Shown one piece after another: positions 27,353 to 35,935 of a stretch of DNA of 64,000 nt. The stretch covers positions 4,092,001 to 4,156,000 of the forward strand of contig NZ_JAVDXW010000001.1 of assembly GCF_031458135.1 (NCBI RefSeq), read 5' to 3'. The first letter of the stretch is position 1. Every line of letters begins with the position of its first letter. The translations under genes and the position numbers were made by a program. The notes under the pieces are model-generated. The model ran no database searches. It had not been told where the DNA came from and worked only from the letters and a program-made list of their open reading frames with translations. The DNA comes from Haloactinomyces albus. GTDB taxonomy: Bacteria > Actinomycetota > Actinomycetes > Mycobacteriales > Pseudonocardiaceae.

Positions 27353-28531
27353 TCACTCATTCTTCCGACGGGAGGTGCCCGATGTGTGGTGGGCGGCTCG
27401 GTGCTGGGCGAGTACGTCGAGGCCGAAGTCGTGAGTGGGGTCTCGCCACACCGAGTGGGCGTGGTTGACACCGCGCTGGGTGTGGTCCCATTCCGCGAGC
27501 AGGTGTGGGCCTTGTACGCGGTAGTAGTGCGGCTCGCCGCGCTCTGCGCCGCCGGCCCACGCGAAGTGCACCTCGTCGAGCAGGTCGCCGTCGAAGCGGG
27601 CTCGTTCGCGTTCGACCAGGCCGGACGGCATCCGCCCGATGTAGACTTCGAGCAGTTCGCGCAGGTGTTCGCGCCGCTCCGGTGGCAGATCGCGCGCGGC
27701 GATGCCCTTGGGTGCTTTGGTCAACTCCACCGCGCGGTGGTCGGATTCGGTGACTCCGAGATGGGCTTCGAGATTGTTGTGCATCGACCACAGCCGGTCC
27801 TCGAGGGGCTGGTCGTCGAAGTGGCCCCGCCACAGGTCGGGCAGCGGGATCGGCCGGTCGCCGTCCGACAGGCGTACCCGGTTGCCGCTGATGATGTCCA
27901 CCGGCGCGGTCGTGCTCAGCGTCGCCCGGTCCCGCTCCTGGGAGTCCAGCGAGTGCAGCAGCTCGCGGGCAATGTCCTCGACCCCGCCCAGGGGACGTAG
28001 CTCCCGGCCTCCCAGCAGCGGGGAGACGGCGGGATCGGCACCGAGGAAGCACGGTGTGCCGGCCACGACTTCGCCGTCGACCACGAGGTGGTTCACCGAC
28101 ACGTGGTGGCCTCCGTAGCGCCATGCCCAGGGTCGACCGCTTTGCGGGTCGCCGAAGACCCGCAAGTAGTACATGCCCGGGTCGCGGCCCCGGTCACGGG
28201 CGAAGCCGGCGGTGAAGTTCTCGGTCCGGTCGAGAACGTTCTCCAAGCCCATAATCGTGGTCGCCGTGGCGTAGCCGGCGTCCGACAGCCCGGCCGCAAG
28301 CAGCCGCATGGCGGCGCGCTGCTGGTGCGGAGCCATCCGGTGCAGGGTGAGTCCGCCGTGGTCGGTGGGGGTGTAGTACCAGCGGACACGCTCGTGGTCG
28401 GCGGCGGGTGAGCCCGGCCAGTGCCACACCCCATCGGAGCGCTGGGTGTCGTCGAGGGTGGCGATCCATTCGGCCGCCGCTTCGGCCATCGCGGTGGCGA
28501 CATCGCGGGGGGTGCACTGCTCAGCGGTCAT
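27353..28531 (-). CDS. DUF3500-family protein
   Basis: A 392-residue protein of the uncharacterised DUF3500 family. Recognisable segments are WHWPGSPAADHERVRWYYTP near residue 40, QQRAAMRLLAAGLSDAGY, YYLRVFGDP, WAWRYGGHHVSVNHLVVDG and a C-terminal VHFAWAGG followed by PHYYRVQGPHLLAEWDHTQ. No signal peptide is seen, although many relatives are exported. ATG 28531 has no good ribosome binding site of its own but overlaps the stop of a 36-codon ORF (ATGA) that has one, suggesting coupled translation. The family has been linked to haem-protein or peroxide-related activities only loosely, so I assign no function. Confidence 0.75.
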   Translation of the reverse strand: MTAEQCTPRDVATAMAEAAAEWIATLDDTQRSDGVWHWPGSPAADHERVRWYYTPTDHGGLTLHRMAPHQQRAAMRLLAAGLSDAGYATATTIMGLENVLDRTENFTAGFARDRGRDPGMYYLRVFGDPQSGRPWAWRYGGHHVSVNHLVVDGEVVAGTPCFLGADPAVSPLLGGRELRPLGGVEDIARELLHSLDSQERDRATLSTTAPVDIISGNRVRLSDGDRPIPLPDLWRGHFDDQPLEDRLWSMHNNLEAHLGVTESDHRAVELTKAPKGIAARDLPPERREHLRELLEVYIGRMPSGLVERERARFDGDLLDEVHFAWAGGAERGEPHYYRVQGPHLLAEWDHTQRGVNHAHSVWRDPTHDFGLDVLAQHRAAHHTSGTSRRKNE

Positions 28532-28638
28532 GCGATGCGCTGGAGCCGCTGGATGTGCAGCTCGCCGTCGCGGAGTTCGCCGCGCCGCTCGACGAAGGCG
28601 GTCAGCAGGCTGTGGTCCTTGCTGGTGGGCGTGGTCAC
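28528..28638 (-). CDS. 36-residue ORF coupled to the DUF3500 gene
   Basis: GTG at 28638 is preceded by AAAGGA at good spacing and opens a 36-codon frame (VTTPTSKDHSLLTAF, then VERRGELRDGELHIQRLQRIA) whose TGA overlaps the ATG of the DUF3500 gene. The peptide has no hydrophobic segment. It could be a small protein or a leader that drives translation of the next gene. Support is the ribosome binding site and overlap only. Confidence 0.45.
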   Translation of the reverse strand: MTTPTSKDHSLLTAFVERRGELRDGELHIQRLQRIA

Positions 28639-28888
28639 AAGACGGTCCTTTCGGTGCGGTGGGTGTTCCGATCGTAGGCGGTGTGCGAGGACCAACGCTC
28701 GGGGAAATGGCCCACCCGAGGGGTCCCCGCTTTGTCGGAGGCTTTGGTGTGCCCCTGATTGCCCGGAGGCGGTGCATGCCACATCGTCCGACGGTTCCTG
28801 TTCTTCGTGGGCCGTATCGCGGGGATGCCGGAGATTCCGCTCGTCGACAGCCCCGCGATCCGTTCCGGACTCCTCTACCCGCTGTGGG

Positions 28889-29683
28889 TCAGGAGAATTG
28901 GATGCCCCCGTCGATCATCACGGATTGACCGGTCATGTAGTCGGAATCCTCGGACGCGAGGTAGGAAACGAAGCCCGCAACGTCCTCGGGCACCGATACC
29001 CGGCCGAGGTGGATGAGCTCCGAGTACTTCTCGATGGCTGCACCCTTGCGCAGGCCCTCGTTCTCCGCCAGTTTCTCGTCGATGTGGTCCCACATCGCGG
29101 TGCCGACGATGCCCGGGCAGTAGGCATTCACCGTGATGTCGTGCTGTGCCCATTCCATCGCGGCGGCTTGGGTGAGTCCCCGGACGGCCCACTTGGAAGC
29201 CGAATAGTTCCCGAGAAGCGGAAACGGCCGGTAGGCCACGATCGATGCCGCACCGATGATCTTACCGCCCGTGCCCTGGGCGATCATCTGCTTGGCCGCG
29301 ACCGTGTAGCACAAGTACACGCCACGCAGGTTGATCGACATCAGGTGGTCGAAATCCTCGGGTGTGGTCTCCAACAACGGCTTCACGTCGGCGATTCCGG
29401 CGTTGGCGACCATCACGTTCAGTTGCCCGAGGTCGGTGGCCACTCGCTCCACCATCGTCTGGACGGCGTCGGGATCGGACACGTCGGCCACGACCGTTGT
29501 CGACCGCCTGCCCGTCGACTCGATCTGTTCTGCGACCTCCTTGAGCTGGTCGCTGTTGGCTTCGATGTCGTTGACCGCGACATCGAGGCCGTCAGCAGCC
29601 AGCCGCAGAGCGATGCCCTTGCCGATGCCTCTGGCGGCGCCCGTGACGAGTGCGACCCGCGGTGATTCCTGTTGTGCGGCCAT
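28889..29683 (-). CDS. Short-chain dehydrogenase/reductase, acetoin/diol dehydrogenase-like
   Basis: A 264-residue classical SDR with TGAARGIG (14-21), the acidic D39 that favours NAD(H), NAG (94-96), S147 and the catalytic YSASK (Y160, K164). Sequence blocks AYCPGIVGTAMW and DYMTGQSVMIDGGIQ resemble meso-butanediol/acetoin dehydrogenases. ATG 29683 follows GGAGAG. It is the last gene of a minus-strand series after an ABM protein, a zinc alcohol dehydrogenase, a DUF59 protein and an amidohydrolase, so it probably acts on a ketone, hydroxyketone or diol in that pathway. Exact substrate unknown. Confidence 0.83.
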   Translation of the reverse strand: MAAQQESPRVALVTGAARGIGKGIALRLAADGLDVAVNDIEANSDQLKEVAEQIESTGRRSTTVVADVSDPDAVQTMVERVATDLGQLNVMVANAGIADVKPLLETTPEDFDHLMSINLRGVYLCYTVAAKQMIAQGTGGKIIGAASIVAYRPFPLLGNYSASKWAVRGLTQAAAMEWAQHDITVNAYCPGIVGTAMWDHIDEKLAENEGLRKGAAIEKYSELIHLGRVSVPEDVAGFVSYLASEDSDYMTGQSVMIDGGIQFS

Positions 29684-29719
29684 GATTCTCTCCGAATTCG
29701 TCGAGTGCGGGGAGTGTGG

Positions 29720-30052
29720 TCACTTCTGGCTCTGTACGGACATTTCGCCGAGCAGCGACCAATCGTTTTGCGGCAACGTCGTGTTGATGATCCGTGGAGT
29801 TTCCGCGAGGTAGGGAGGCAGCGTTTTCTGTGCGGTCTTGAAGTGCTCGGAGTTGACGTGTGCAGCTCCGGCCTCGTCATCGCGAAAAGCCTCGAGCAGA
29901 ACGTACTCGTTCGGATCTTCGACACTGCGGGACCAGTCGTACCAAAGGCATCCCGGTTCGCTGCGGGTCTCCTGGGTGAAGACATCGGCGATGTCGGGCC
30001 ATTGGTCGGCGTATTCGTGCTTGACCCGGAATTTCGCGGTAATGAAGATCAT
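29720..30052 (-). CDS. Antibiotic biosynthesis monooxygenase (ABM) domain protein
   Basis: A 110-residue dimeric alpha+beta barrel protein of the ABM/YgiN type. It begins MIFITAKFRVKHEYADQW and has GCLWYDWSRSVEDPNEYVLL and the helix-strand AHVNSEHFKTAQKTLPPYLA expected for the fold. ATG 30052 has GAGGAAA immediately upstream. It lies between the alcohol dehydrogenase and SDR genes. ABM proteins can be cofactor-free monooxygenases or isomerases, or merely quinone-related stress proteins; context suggests a catabolic accessory role. Confidence 0.75.
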   Translation of the reverse strand: MIFITAKFRVKHEYADQWPDIADVFTQETRSEPGCLWYDWSRSVEDPNEYVLLEAFRDDEAGAAHVNSEHFKTAQKTLPPYLAETPRIINTTLPQNDWSLLGEMSVQSQK

Positions 30053-30134
30053 TGGTTTCCTCGATCGGTTGTGATGACGCAGATGGACTTTCCGGGTGCG
30101 ATGAGTTGTTTCTTTTCGCTTCTCCCGGGCTCGG

Positions 30135-31160
30135 TCAAGGGGTGAGGATCGCGCGGCCACGGATGCGGCCGAAGTCGAGATCGTCGAGGGCATTTTGGAA
30201 GCCATCCAGCGGGTACTTGGTGGTGTGCAGCCGAACCTGCCCTTGCGCGGCGAGGGTCATCAGCTCGCACAGATCGTTGTAGGAGCCGACGAGGTTGCCG
30301 ATGAAGTTGATTTCGCTCGAGATGATGTCGATGGTCGGAAGGTCGAGGTTCTCTCCGTAACCGACCACGTGGTAATCACCGGCACGGCGCAGCATGCCGA
30401 TACCGTCGGCGGTGGCGCCGCCTTCTCCGACGAAGTCGATGACGGTTTCGACACCATGCCCGCCGGTGAGATCCAGTACTTCCTCGACGTGGCTGCCATC
30501 GGCGATGATTCCGTGATCGGCGCCGATGTCGGCAGCCAGCTTCACGGCCTCGGGATTGCGGTCGACGACGACGAGCTCGGCGGCGGTGAGGGCCTTGAGC
30601 ACCTGGATGCCGATGTGCCCAAGCCCGCCGGCGCCGATCACGACGCACCGGTGACCGGGCCGGAGAGTACGTGCGGCTTTCGCCGCGGCGTGGTATGCGG
30701 TCAGGCCCGCGTCGGCAAGGGCGGCCACGTCGGAGGGTTCCAGGGATTCGTCGATGCGCACGACACTGCGGGCGGAGGTCTTGAGGTATTCCGCGTATCC
30801 GCCCGCGGTGTCGATGCCGGGGAACGACGACTGCTGGCAGTGCACATCGTCACCGGAGCGGCAGGCGTGGCACAGACCGCAGGTGATCAGAGGGTGCACG
30901 ATCACCTTGTCGCCTTCGGCGACGTTGGTGACCGCGCTGCCGGTGGCGTGCACCCAGCCAGCGTTCTCGTGCCCGATCGTGTAGGGCAAGGCCACGCCGG
31001 ACTTTTCCGCCCACTGGCCTTCGAGGATGTGGATGTCGGTCCGGCACACCCCGGCGCCGCCGACCCTGACGATCACGTCGTGCGGTCCGGTGACGTCCGG
31101 TACGGGCACCTCCGCCATGCGCAGCTTCTCGCCGTAGCCGGTGACCTGGACTGCTTTCAT
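30135..31160 (-). CDS. Zinc-dependent alcohol dehydrogenase (mim/prm-type)
   Basis: A 341-residue medium-chain alcohol dehydrogenase. The catalytic zinc set is C39, H64 and E65 (CRTDIH, GHENAG); structural zinc cysteines are at 94, 97, 100 and 108. The Rossmann motif VIGAGGLGHIG and the acidic VDRN favour NAD+. The ATG at 31160 overlaps the stop of the preceding DUF59 gene (ATGA). In mycobacterial mimABCD and rhodococcal prm loci the same three genes occur in the same order (amidohydrolase, small DUF59-type protein, alcohol dehydrogenase) after the binuclear-iron monooxygenase. Here the monooxygenase is missing. Likely substrate: a short primary or secondary alcohol. Confidence 0.87.
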   Translation of the reverse strand: MKAVQVTGYGEKLRMAEVPVPDVTGPHDVIVRVGGAGVCRTDIHILEGQWAEKSGVALPYTIGHENAGWVHATGSAVTNVAEGDKVIVHPLITCGLCHACRSGDDVHCQQSSFPGIDTAGGYAEYLKTSARSVVRIDESLEPSDVAALADAGLTAYHAAAKAARTLRPGHRCVVIGAGGLGHIGIQVLKALTAAELVVVDRNPEAVKLAADIGADHGIIADGSHVEEVLDLTGGHGVETVIDFVGEGGATADGIGMLRRAGDYHVVGYGENLDLPTIDIISSEINFIGNLVGSYNDLCELMTLAAQGQVRLHTTKYPLDGFQNALDDLDFGRIRGRAILTP

Positions 31161-31918
31161 GGTGTGTCTCCTCGATCGTTGCGTGCACCTGCGTAAGTGC
31201 CTGCTTGTGCGTGCGGCGCCTGGTCGTGTGTGGAGTCCGGGTAGCGGGTCCGCAGCAGCCCGCGGCAGAAATGGGCGTTGCCCTCGATCGAAACCCGGAC
31301 CGAACGGGCGAAGCGCAGATGAAGGGGAATCTCCTCGCGCGGGTGAGGATTCCCGTGGTCGTCCACGAGCACCTTTTCCGTACGAGCACGGCTCAGTCCG
31401 AGAGCTTCTCGGCGCCGCAGGAGCGCCCGGGTCGTCGGTGCTTCGGGAAGGTCGCCGAGGGTGACCTCGTGCAGGCCTTCCTCGGTGAGGTCGGGATCGC
31501 TACGCAGCAGGATGGTCAGTACACGTTCCATGGCTGCCGTGTGCGCCTTGCGGCGGAAGGTCGACCGGAGCTCGTCGAGGTCCTGTGCCGCTTCCTCTCC
31601 GAAGGTTCCGCGGTAGCCGGCGTCCGCGGCCACACCACGGTTGATCCTGTCCGAGTCGTGGTGATCGTCCAGGACGACCACGACCTCACGTGCCTGCGGC
31701 AGCGCGGACAGGACGTCCTTGGCGTCGGAGACCATCAGGTAGGCGAAGTTCGGTGCGCAGAACGAGGTCGGCAGCCTGAGGTGCACGGTGACGTTCCCGG
31801 AGTGCGTTACCTCCAGAGAGCTGACGAAGCCGAGGTCGGTGATGGGTTCGTCCAGTTCCGGGTCGAAAACCTCGTCCAGCGCTGCGCGTGCGGCTTGTTC
31901 CAGTGGTTCCGTGGACAT
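31157..31918 (-). CDS. DUF59/MIP18-type protein of mim-like locus
   Basis: A 253-residue protein with an N-terminal DUF59 domain, residues 5-90: ALDEVFDPELDEPITDLGFV, VHLRLPTSFCAPNFAYLM with the conserved cysteine near position 54, and REVVVVLDDHH. DUF59 proteins assist iron-sulfur or iron-centre assembly. The C-terminal 150 residues (RRKAHTAAMERVLTILL onward) are a family-specific extension ending in a tail rich in H and R. It starts one base after the amidohydrolase stop and overlaps the alcohol dehydrogenase start. In mim/prm loci the equivalent gene is thought to help mature the binuclear-iron oxygenase, so its retention without an oxygenase is odd. Confidence 0.78.
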   Translation of the reverse strand: MSTEPLEQAARAALDEVFDPELDEPITDLGFVSSLEVTHSGNVTVHLRLPTSFCAPNFAYLMVSDAKDVLSALPQAREVVVVLDDHHDSDRINRGVAADAGYRGTFGEEAAQDLDELRSTFRRKAHTAAMERVLTILLRSDPDLTEEGLHEVTLGDLPEAPTTRALLRRREALGLSRARTEKVLVDDHGNPHPREEIPLHLRFARSVRVSIEGNAHFCRGLLRTRYPDSTHDQAPHAQAGTYAGARNDRGDTP

Positions 31919-31919
31919 C

Positions 31920-32918
31920 TCAGGCCACCGCCCGTTCGGCCACATCCAGGTTTTCCGGGACCTCGATGCCGTACATCGCTGCCGCGTTGAGCCCGAGGAT
32001 CTTCTTCTTCTGCTCCACCGTGAGCGGCGCGTACTCGGTCATGTCCTCCGGGATCTGGAAATCGACGAAGCGCTCGATCAGCCAGCGCGGTGTCCAGAGC
32101 GCGTAGTCGCTGGAGAACTGGATGCGGTCCTCGTCGAGCCAGTACAGGAGCTCCCCGATGATCTGCGCGAAGTACCGCGGCCTGGTGTGGATGAACGGGA
32201 TCGCGACGGCGAGGCCGGCGTGCACGTTCGGTTCCTGTGTGGCGATCCAGCAGAAGTCCTCCAGTCGCGGCAGGCCGCAGTGCTCGACGACGAAGTTCAG
32301 CTCCGGGAAGTCCGTCGCGGCTTTGTCGACGTCCGCGACGTCGAACGCGTCGCGGTCCAGCGGCCGGATCGTCGGTCCTTTGTGGATGTGGATGTTGCGG
32401 ATGCCCAGTTCCTGGCAGGTTTCCAGGTAGCGGTAGGACCAGGGGTCGTTCAGCTTGTAGCCGCGGGAGTCGCCCTGCCACTCGGCCGTGTAGAGCTTGC
32501 AGCCCTTGAGCCCGAATCGCTCGGCGTCGTCTCGGAGCTGGTCGAGCCCGGCCTGTTCGAAACGTGGATCCCAGCAGTGGTTGTAGGTCAGCTTGTCCGG
32601 ATACCGCTGGGCGAGGGCGAAAGCCTCTTCGGTCTGGCCGAAACCGTTGCGGAAGAACGCTCCGAGATGTGCGGGCTGGAAGATGGCGTGGTCGACGTAG
32701 CCGTCGTCGAACAGGTCACGCATGAGCCTCTCGCCGCCCTGGTAGAGGAACTCCTCGTAGGGCCACAGTTCGGACTCCGGGCCCAGGTTGCGGTGATAGT
32801 CGTAGAAGCAGTCGATGAACTGCTTGCCGTGGATGTTGAGCCGGTTTTCCGGACGTGCGTCCCAGAGTGCGATGTGCGCATCGACGATGAAATACGTTTC
32901 GCCGTCCTTGCTGTACAT
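31920..32918 (-). CDS. Amidohydrolase-2 family protein of mim-like locus
   Basis: A 332-residue TIM-barrel amidohydrolase (Amidohydro_2). Visible metal-site segments are VDAHIALWD (residues 12-20, DAH in place of HxH), NIHIHKGPTIR, FVVEHCGLPR and the late aspartate in FSSDYALW. ATG 32918 has GGAGGA upstream. First gene of the five-gene series; a perfect GTCTCA/TGAGAC dyad lies 83-97 bp before its start. Proteins of this group accompany the mimABCD and prmABCD monooxygenases and are needed for their function in some hosts. Hydrolytic substrate unknown. Confidence 0.83.
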   Translation of the reverse strand: MYSKDGETYFIVDAHIALWDARPENRLNIHGKQFIDCFYDYHRNLGPESELWPYEEFLYQGGERLMRDLFDDGYVDHAIFQPAHLGAFFRNGFGQTEEAFALAQRYPDKLTYNHCWDPRFEQAGLDQLRDDAERFGLKGCKLYTAEWQGDSRGYKLNDPWSYRYLETCQELGIRNIHIHKGPTIRPLDRDAFDVADVDKAATDFPELNFVVEHCGLPRLEDFCWIATQEPNVHAGLAVAIPFIHTRPRYFAQIIGELLYWLDEDRIQFSSDYALWTPRWLIERFVDFQIPEDMTEYAPLTVEQKKKILGLNAAAMYGIEVPENLDVAERAVA

Positions 32919-33000
32919 GGGCGTCCTCCTGATTGGTGACAGCTTTGCTGTATTGGCAGGGACGCTAGGCGGGAAAAACCGAAATGTGGAGCCGTTGAAC

Positions 33001-33015
33001 GTCTCAGTTTGAGAC
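33001..33015. promoter_or_regulatory. Inverted repeat GTCTCA-N3-TGAGAC upstream of the amidohydrolase operon
   Basis: GTCTCAGTTTGAGAC at 33001-33015. The same arms with the same 3-bp spacing recur at 34799-34813 in front of the regulator gene. This identity and the position upstream of each transcription unit make them probable binding sites of the Fis-type regulator encoded at 33283-34722. Confidence 0.72.
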
Positions 33016-33282
33016 ATTCGGATTGGCGGGATTTGCTGCTGTGCGTCCTGACACGAACGAAAGGTGGTGCCGTCGGACGCCACCGGAAACATGGAAAAGC
33101 GCCGGCGCAGAAACCTTCAAGAAGTCACGACTGCAGCATCGGAGGCGGCCGGCGAGGCGGGAAGCAGTTTCCCGGATCGCCTTTCGACAAGAGGAAAGCC
33201 GGTCACCGGGAGTTTCGTGTCAGTGTCTTGCCGATTTCGTCGGTTCGCCTGTCCCGGCGTGCCTGCGGAGTTCGCATGCCGG

Positions 33283-34722
33283 TCAGTCGGGTGTGCGGAT
33301 GCCGTACTGGGTGATCTTGCGGTAGATCGTCGCGCGGCTCATGCCGAGGATCTCCGCGGCGCGGGTAACCGTGGTGCCCGGCTCGGCGAGGCAGCGAGCG
33401 ATCTCGTCACGCTCGAGGGTTTCGATCCGGGTCAGCGTGCGGGTCGGTCCGCACAGCACCTCGGGAGGCAGGTGCCGAGTGTCGACGACGTCACTCCTGG
33501 CAGCGGCCTCGCGGACGACCCGGCGGAGTTGTTCGGAGTTGTCCGGCCAGTGGTAGGTACGCAGTGCGCGAGCCGCTGCGGGGGTGAACCGGACCTCGCG
33601 GCCGCGGGCTCGTTTGCCGAGGTGCTCGGCCAGTGGCAGGACGTCGTCCGGTCGATGTCGCAGCGGCGGAAGCTCCACCACCGTGTCGACGTGCCGGGCG
33701 AGCGCGTCCGGGATCGCCGTCGCCTCGCGCGCGGTGACGGTGAACGGTCGCCGAGCTTGTGCCGCGACGATTTCGGCCAGTTCGGTGGCCGCCCACGACG
33801 GCAGGGTGTCCACCCCGGCGGCGATGACGCTGGTGTTGTCCTTGCCCAGTTCGGGGGTCCACAGCGTGAGCCACCACTCGGTGTCGCGCGGGTCCGGTGG
33901 CCGGGCATTGAGGATCCGGTCGTGTGGCTGTACGTGACGTAGGGCCGTGGCCAACAGGGTGGTCTTGCCAACCCCTGGTTCCCCGACGATCCCGACCGAC
34001 AGTCCTTCGGCCAGTGCGGCCCGAACCTCGGTCAGCGCGATTTGCCACGGTCCTGAGAGCTCGGGCGCGGATCCGAACTGTGCTGCTGCGTTCATCCGGA
34101 AGACCTCGCCGCGAGGGGCCGGGCGTGGTTGCATGCCGTGCCCCCGGGACAGCATCAACGCCGAGGTGTGTCCGGCAGCCGTCTGGGCCAGCGCGAGCAG
34201 CAGGTTCGCGGACTTCTGCGACCAGGTGGTCAGGTTGATGCTGCCGAGCAGGCGCCCGTGCACGGGGTCCAGGACCGGGACGGCCGCGCAGGTGTAGTCC
34301 CACAGTCCGGTGCAGTAGTGCTCGTCGCCGCGGACCAGCGACGGAGTGCGGTCGGCCAGTGCGAGGCCGAGCCCGTTGGTCCCGGCTTCCCGTTCGGAGA
34401 AGGCGAAGCCGGGGGCGAGGTAGGTCCTGTCGAGGGCCTCGATCAGCGCGTGGTTGTGGCACACGCGGCTGAGCACGTGACCGTCCTCGTCGGTCAACAT
34501 CAGGCTGACCGGCTCGTTCGCGAGCGTCTCGTGCAAGCCGAGCAGGACCTGCTGACCGCACTGGAAGAACAGCGACTCGTCGTCGACGGTACCGATGAAG
34601 ACCGGATCGACCTTTTCCGCGGGTGCCCCGTAGTTGTGGCTCCGTCGCCACGATGCCGACAGCCGTGGCGTCGTGGCGACCGGAACACCTCCCGTGCGGG
34701 CCCGTTCGGCAAGCTCATCCAT
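33283..34722 (-). CDS. GAF/AAA-like/Fis transcription regulator (MimR/AcoR-like)
   Basis: A 479-residue activator. The N-terminal 200 residues contain a GAF-type sensor (LMLTDEDGHVLSRVC, FSEREAGTNGLGLALADRTP, YTCAAVPVLDPVHGRLLGSI). Next comes an NTPase-like domain with Walker A GEPGVGKTT, but the sigma-54-contacting GAFTGA motif is absent, as expected for actinomycetes. The last 50 residues form a Fis helix-turn-helix (TVTRAAEILGMSRATIYRKI). ATG 34722 follows GAGGAGG. The type matches MimR, which controls acetone-responsive mimABCD expression in mycobacteria. Two identical dyads flank its targets, one upstream of itself and one upstream of the amidohydrolase operon. Effector is probably a ketone or alcohol; this is inference. 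Confidence 0.85.
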   Translation of the reverse strand: MDELAERARTGGVPVATTPRLSASWRRSHNYGAPAEKVDPVFIGTVDDESLFFQCGQQVLLGLHETLANEPVSLMLTDEDGHVLSRVCHNHALIEALDRTYLAPGFAFSEREAGTNGLGLALADRTPSLVRGDEHYCTGLWDYTCAAVPVLDPVHGRLLGSINLTTWSQKSANLLLALAQTAAGHTSALMLSRGHGMQPRPAPRGEVFRMNAAAQFGSAPELSGPWQIALTEVRAALAEGLSVGIVGEPGVGKTTLLATALRHVQPHDRILNARPPDPRDTEWWLTLWTPELGKDNTSVIAAGVDTLPSWAATELAEIVAAQARRPFTVTAREATAIPDALARHVDTVVELPPLRHRPDDVLPLAEHLGKRARGREVRFTPAAARALRTYHWPDNSEQLRRVVREAAARSDVVDTRHLPPEVLCGPTRTLTRIETLERDEIARCLAEPGTTVTRAAEILGMSRATIYRKITQYGIRTPD

Positions 34723-34798
34723 TCACGCACCTCCTCGTACGCCACCCAGAGCCTGCACCGACTGTGACACAGCCAACTCGCACGCCAATGTGATCGGC

Positions 34799-34813
34799 GT
34801 CTCAAATTGAGAC
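34799..34813. promoter_or_regulatory. Inverted repeat GTCTCA-N3-TGAGAC upstream of the regulator gene
   Basis: GTCTCAAATTGAGAC at 34799-34813, extended by one pair to 34798-34814, 77 bp before the regulator start. Same arms and spacer length as the site at 33001, suggesting autoregulation. Confidence 0.72.
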
Positions 34814-34923
34814 GTGGAGCCGTCCCGGACAACGGGCAAGCCCGGGCGGTGGATAGCCGGGTGCGAAAGGGCGCTCGTGATCGTCGTGACGCACGACCGC
34901 CAACGCCCTCCGCGCCCGGACGC

Positions 34924-35868
34924 CTACTTCACCGGCCGCAGCGTCACCGAGTAGGAGTGCGGGCGGTCGGCACGCACTCGGTACTGTTCGCGTACCGAGT
35001 TCGGCGTGTCACCGAGGCCGGTCATGTCCGCACTCACATGGAAGGTGACAAACGGGTCCCGGCGCAGTTGCCAGGCGAAATCCGTCCGTTCGGCATTGGA
35101 GAAGCGGTCCGCCGAGACCGCCAGCGAGTCACCGGAGACCAACAGTCCACCGCGCTCGCCGGACAACGACGCCCACGAGGTGTCCACCTTCACCCCGTTG
35201 TCCTGTGGCGGAAGGTAGTCGAACCACTGCTCGTCGACCGTGCCGGACCAGCGGCCGATGTGCTGGGCATCCTTGCGGTCCGGGTAGGACTCGCCGGGCC
35301 CGCGCCCGTACCAGTCGAGCGTGCCGAACGATTCCGGCAGCCGCATCGAGAAGCCGACCCGCGGCAGCCACGGTAGTGACCGCATCTTCTCCCCGTACGC
35401 CTCGACCTCGTGGTCCAGTCGAATCGTCCCCGAATCGTCGATCGTGTAGGTCCAGCGACTGTCGAAGCCGTTGCCCGCCACGTCCGGCGCGGTGACATCG
35501 GTGTCCACCACCACGCGCACCTCGCCGGACGATGGGCTGCTGACGTCGAGGGACCTGACGTGTGTGGCCAGCCGGTCCAGGCCCATGTCGCGGAACTTCC
35601 GCTCCGGGTCGACGCCGCTCCAATTGGCCCACTCGTTGCCGATCGGTGCGCGGAACACGTCGAGCCGCGGCCCGTCGACGGCGTGCTCGACCCCACCGAT
35701 CTTCATCGACGACAAGGTGCCTGTGGAGCGGTCGAACGAGTAGCGGAACTTCCCACCCTTCACCGACACCGTCTTGGCGGCCTCCTGAACCCGTAGCTTG
35801 CCACCTGCGTCCTGTTCACGAGGGGCTGCCGCCGCCGGCGGCGGTGCAGGCTCGCTGCCGTTCAGAAA
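34924..35868 (-). pseudogene. GH2 beta-galactosidase, C-terminal fragment
   Basis: About 315 residues equal to the C-terminal beta-galactosidase small-chain domain: GGKFRYSFDRSTGTLSSMK, DVFRAPIGNEW, LPRVGFSMRLPESF, DWYGRGPGESYPDRKDAQ, RWSGTVDEQWFDYLPPQDNG. The sugar-binding, immunoglobulin-like and catalytic TIM-barrel domains expected before it (about 650 residues) are absent, and the frame runs into the end of an IS607-type element. The matching N-terminal fragment lies on the far side of the element at 37886-38089, so this is one broken gene. It originally belonged with the rhamnogalacturonan genes, perhaps removing galactan side chains. Confidence 0.88.
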
Positions 35869-35874
35869 GTGTGT

Positions 35875-35935
35875 AGGAATGTACACTTCCTGAGCTACGT
35901 ATCGCTACGTAGCTTTGACCACGCTCGGCGTGGTC
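35875..35935 (-). ncRNA. Candidate omega RNA/right-end structure of the IS607-type element
   Basis: Read on the tnpB strand, the end of the gene and the element terminus form three hairpins: GACCACGC/GCGTGGTC (35917-35935, 3-nt loop), a perfect 9-bp stem AGCTACGTA/TACGTAGCT (35893-35914, 4-nt loop) that spans the tnpB stop, and AGGAA/TTCCT (35875-35891). TnpB nucleases use an RNA from exactly this region whose 3' end reads into flanking DNA as guide. The RNA probably starts further upstream inside tnpB. Function is inferred from position and structure. Confidence 0.55.

Noticed and set aside
33064..33942. Plus-strand 292-residue frame opposite the Fis-type regulator
   Set aside because: Antisense to clear helix-turn-helix and GAF segments; no protein similarity seen.
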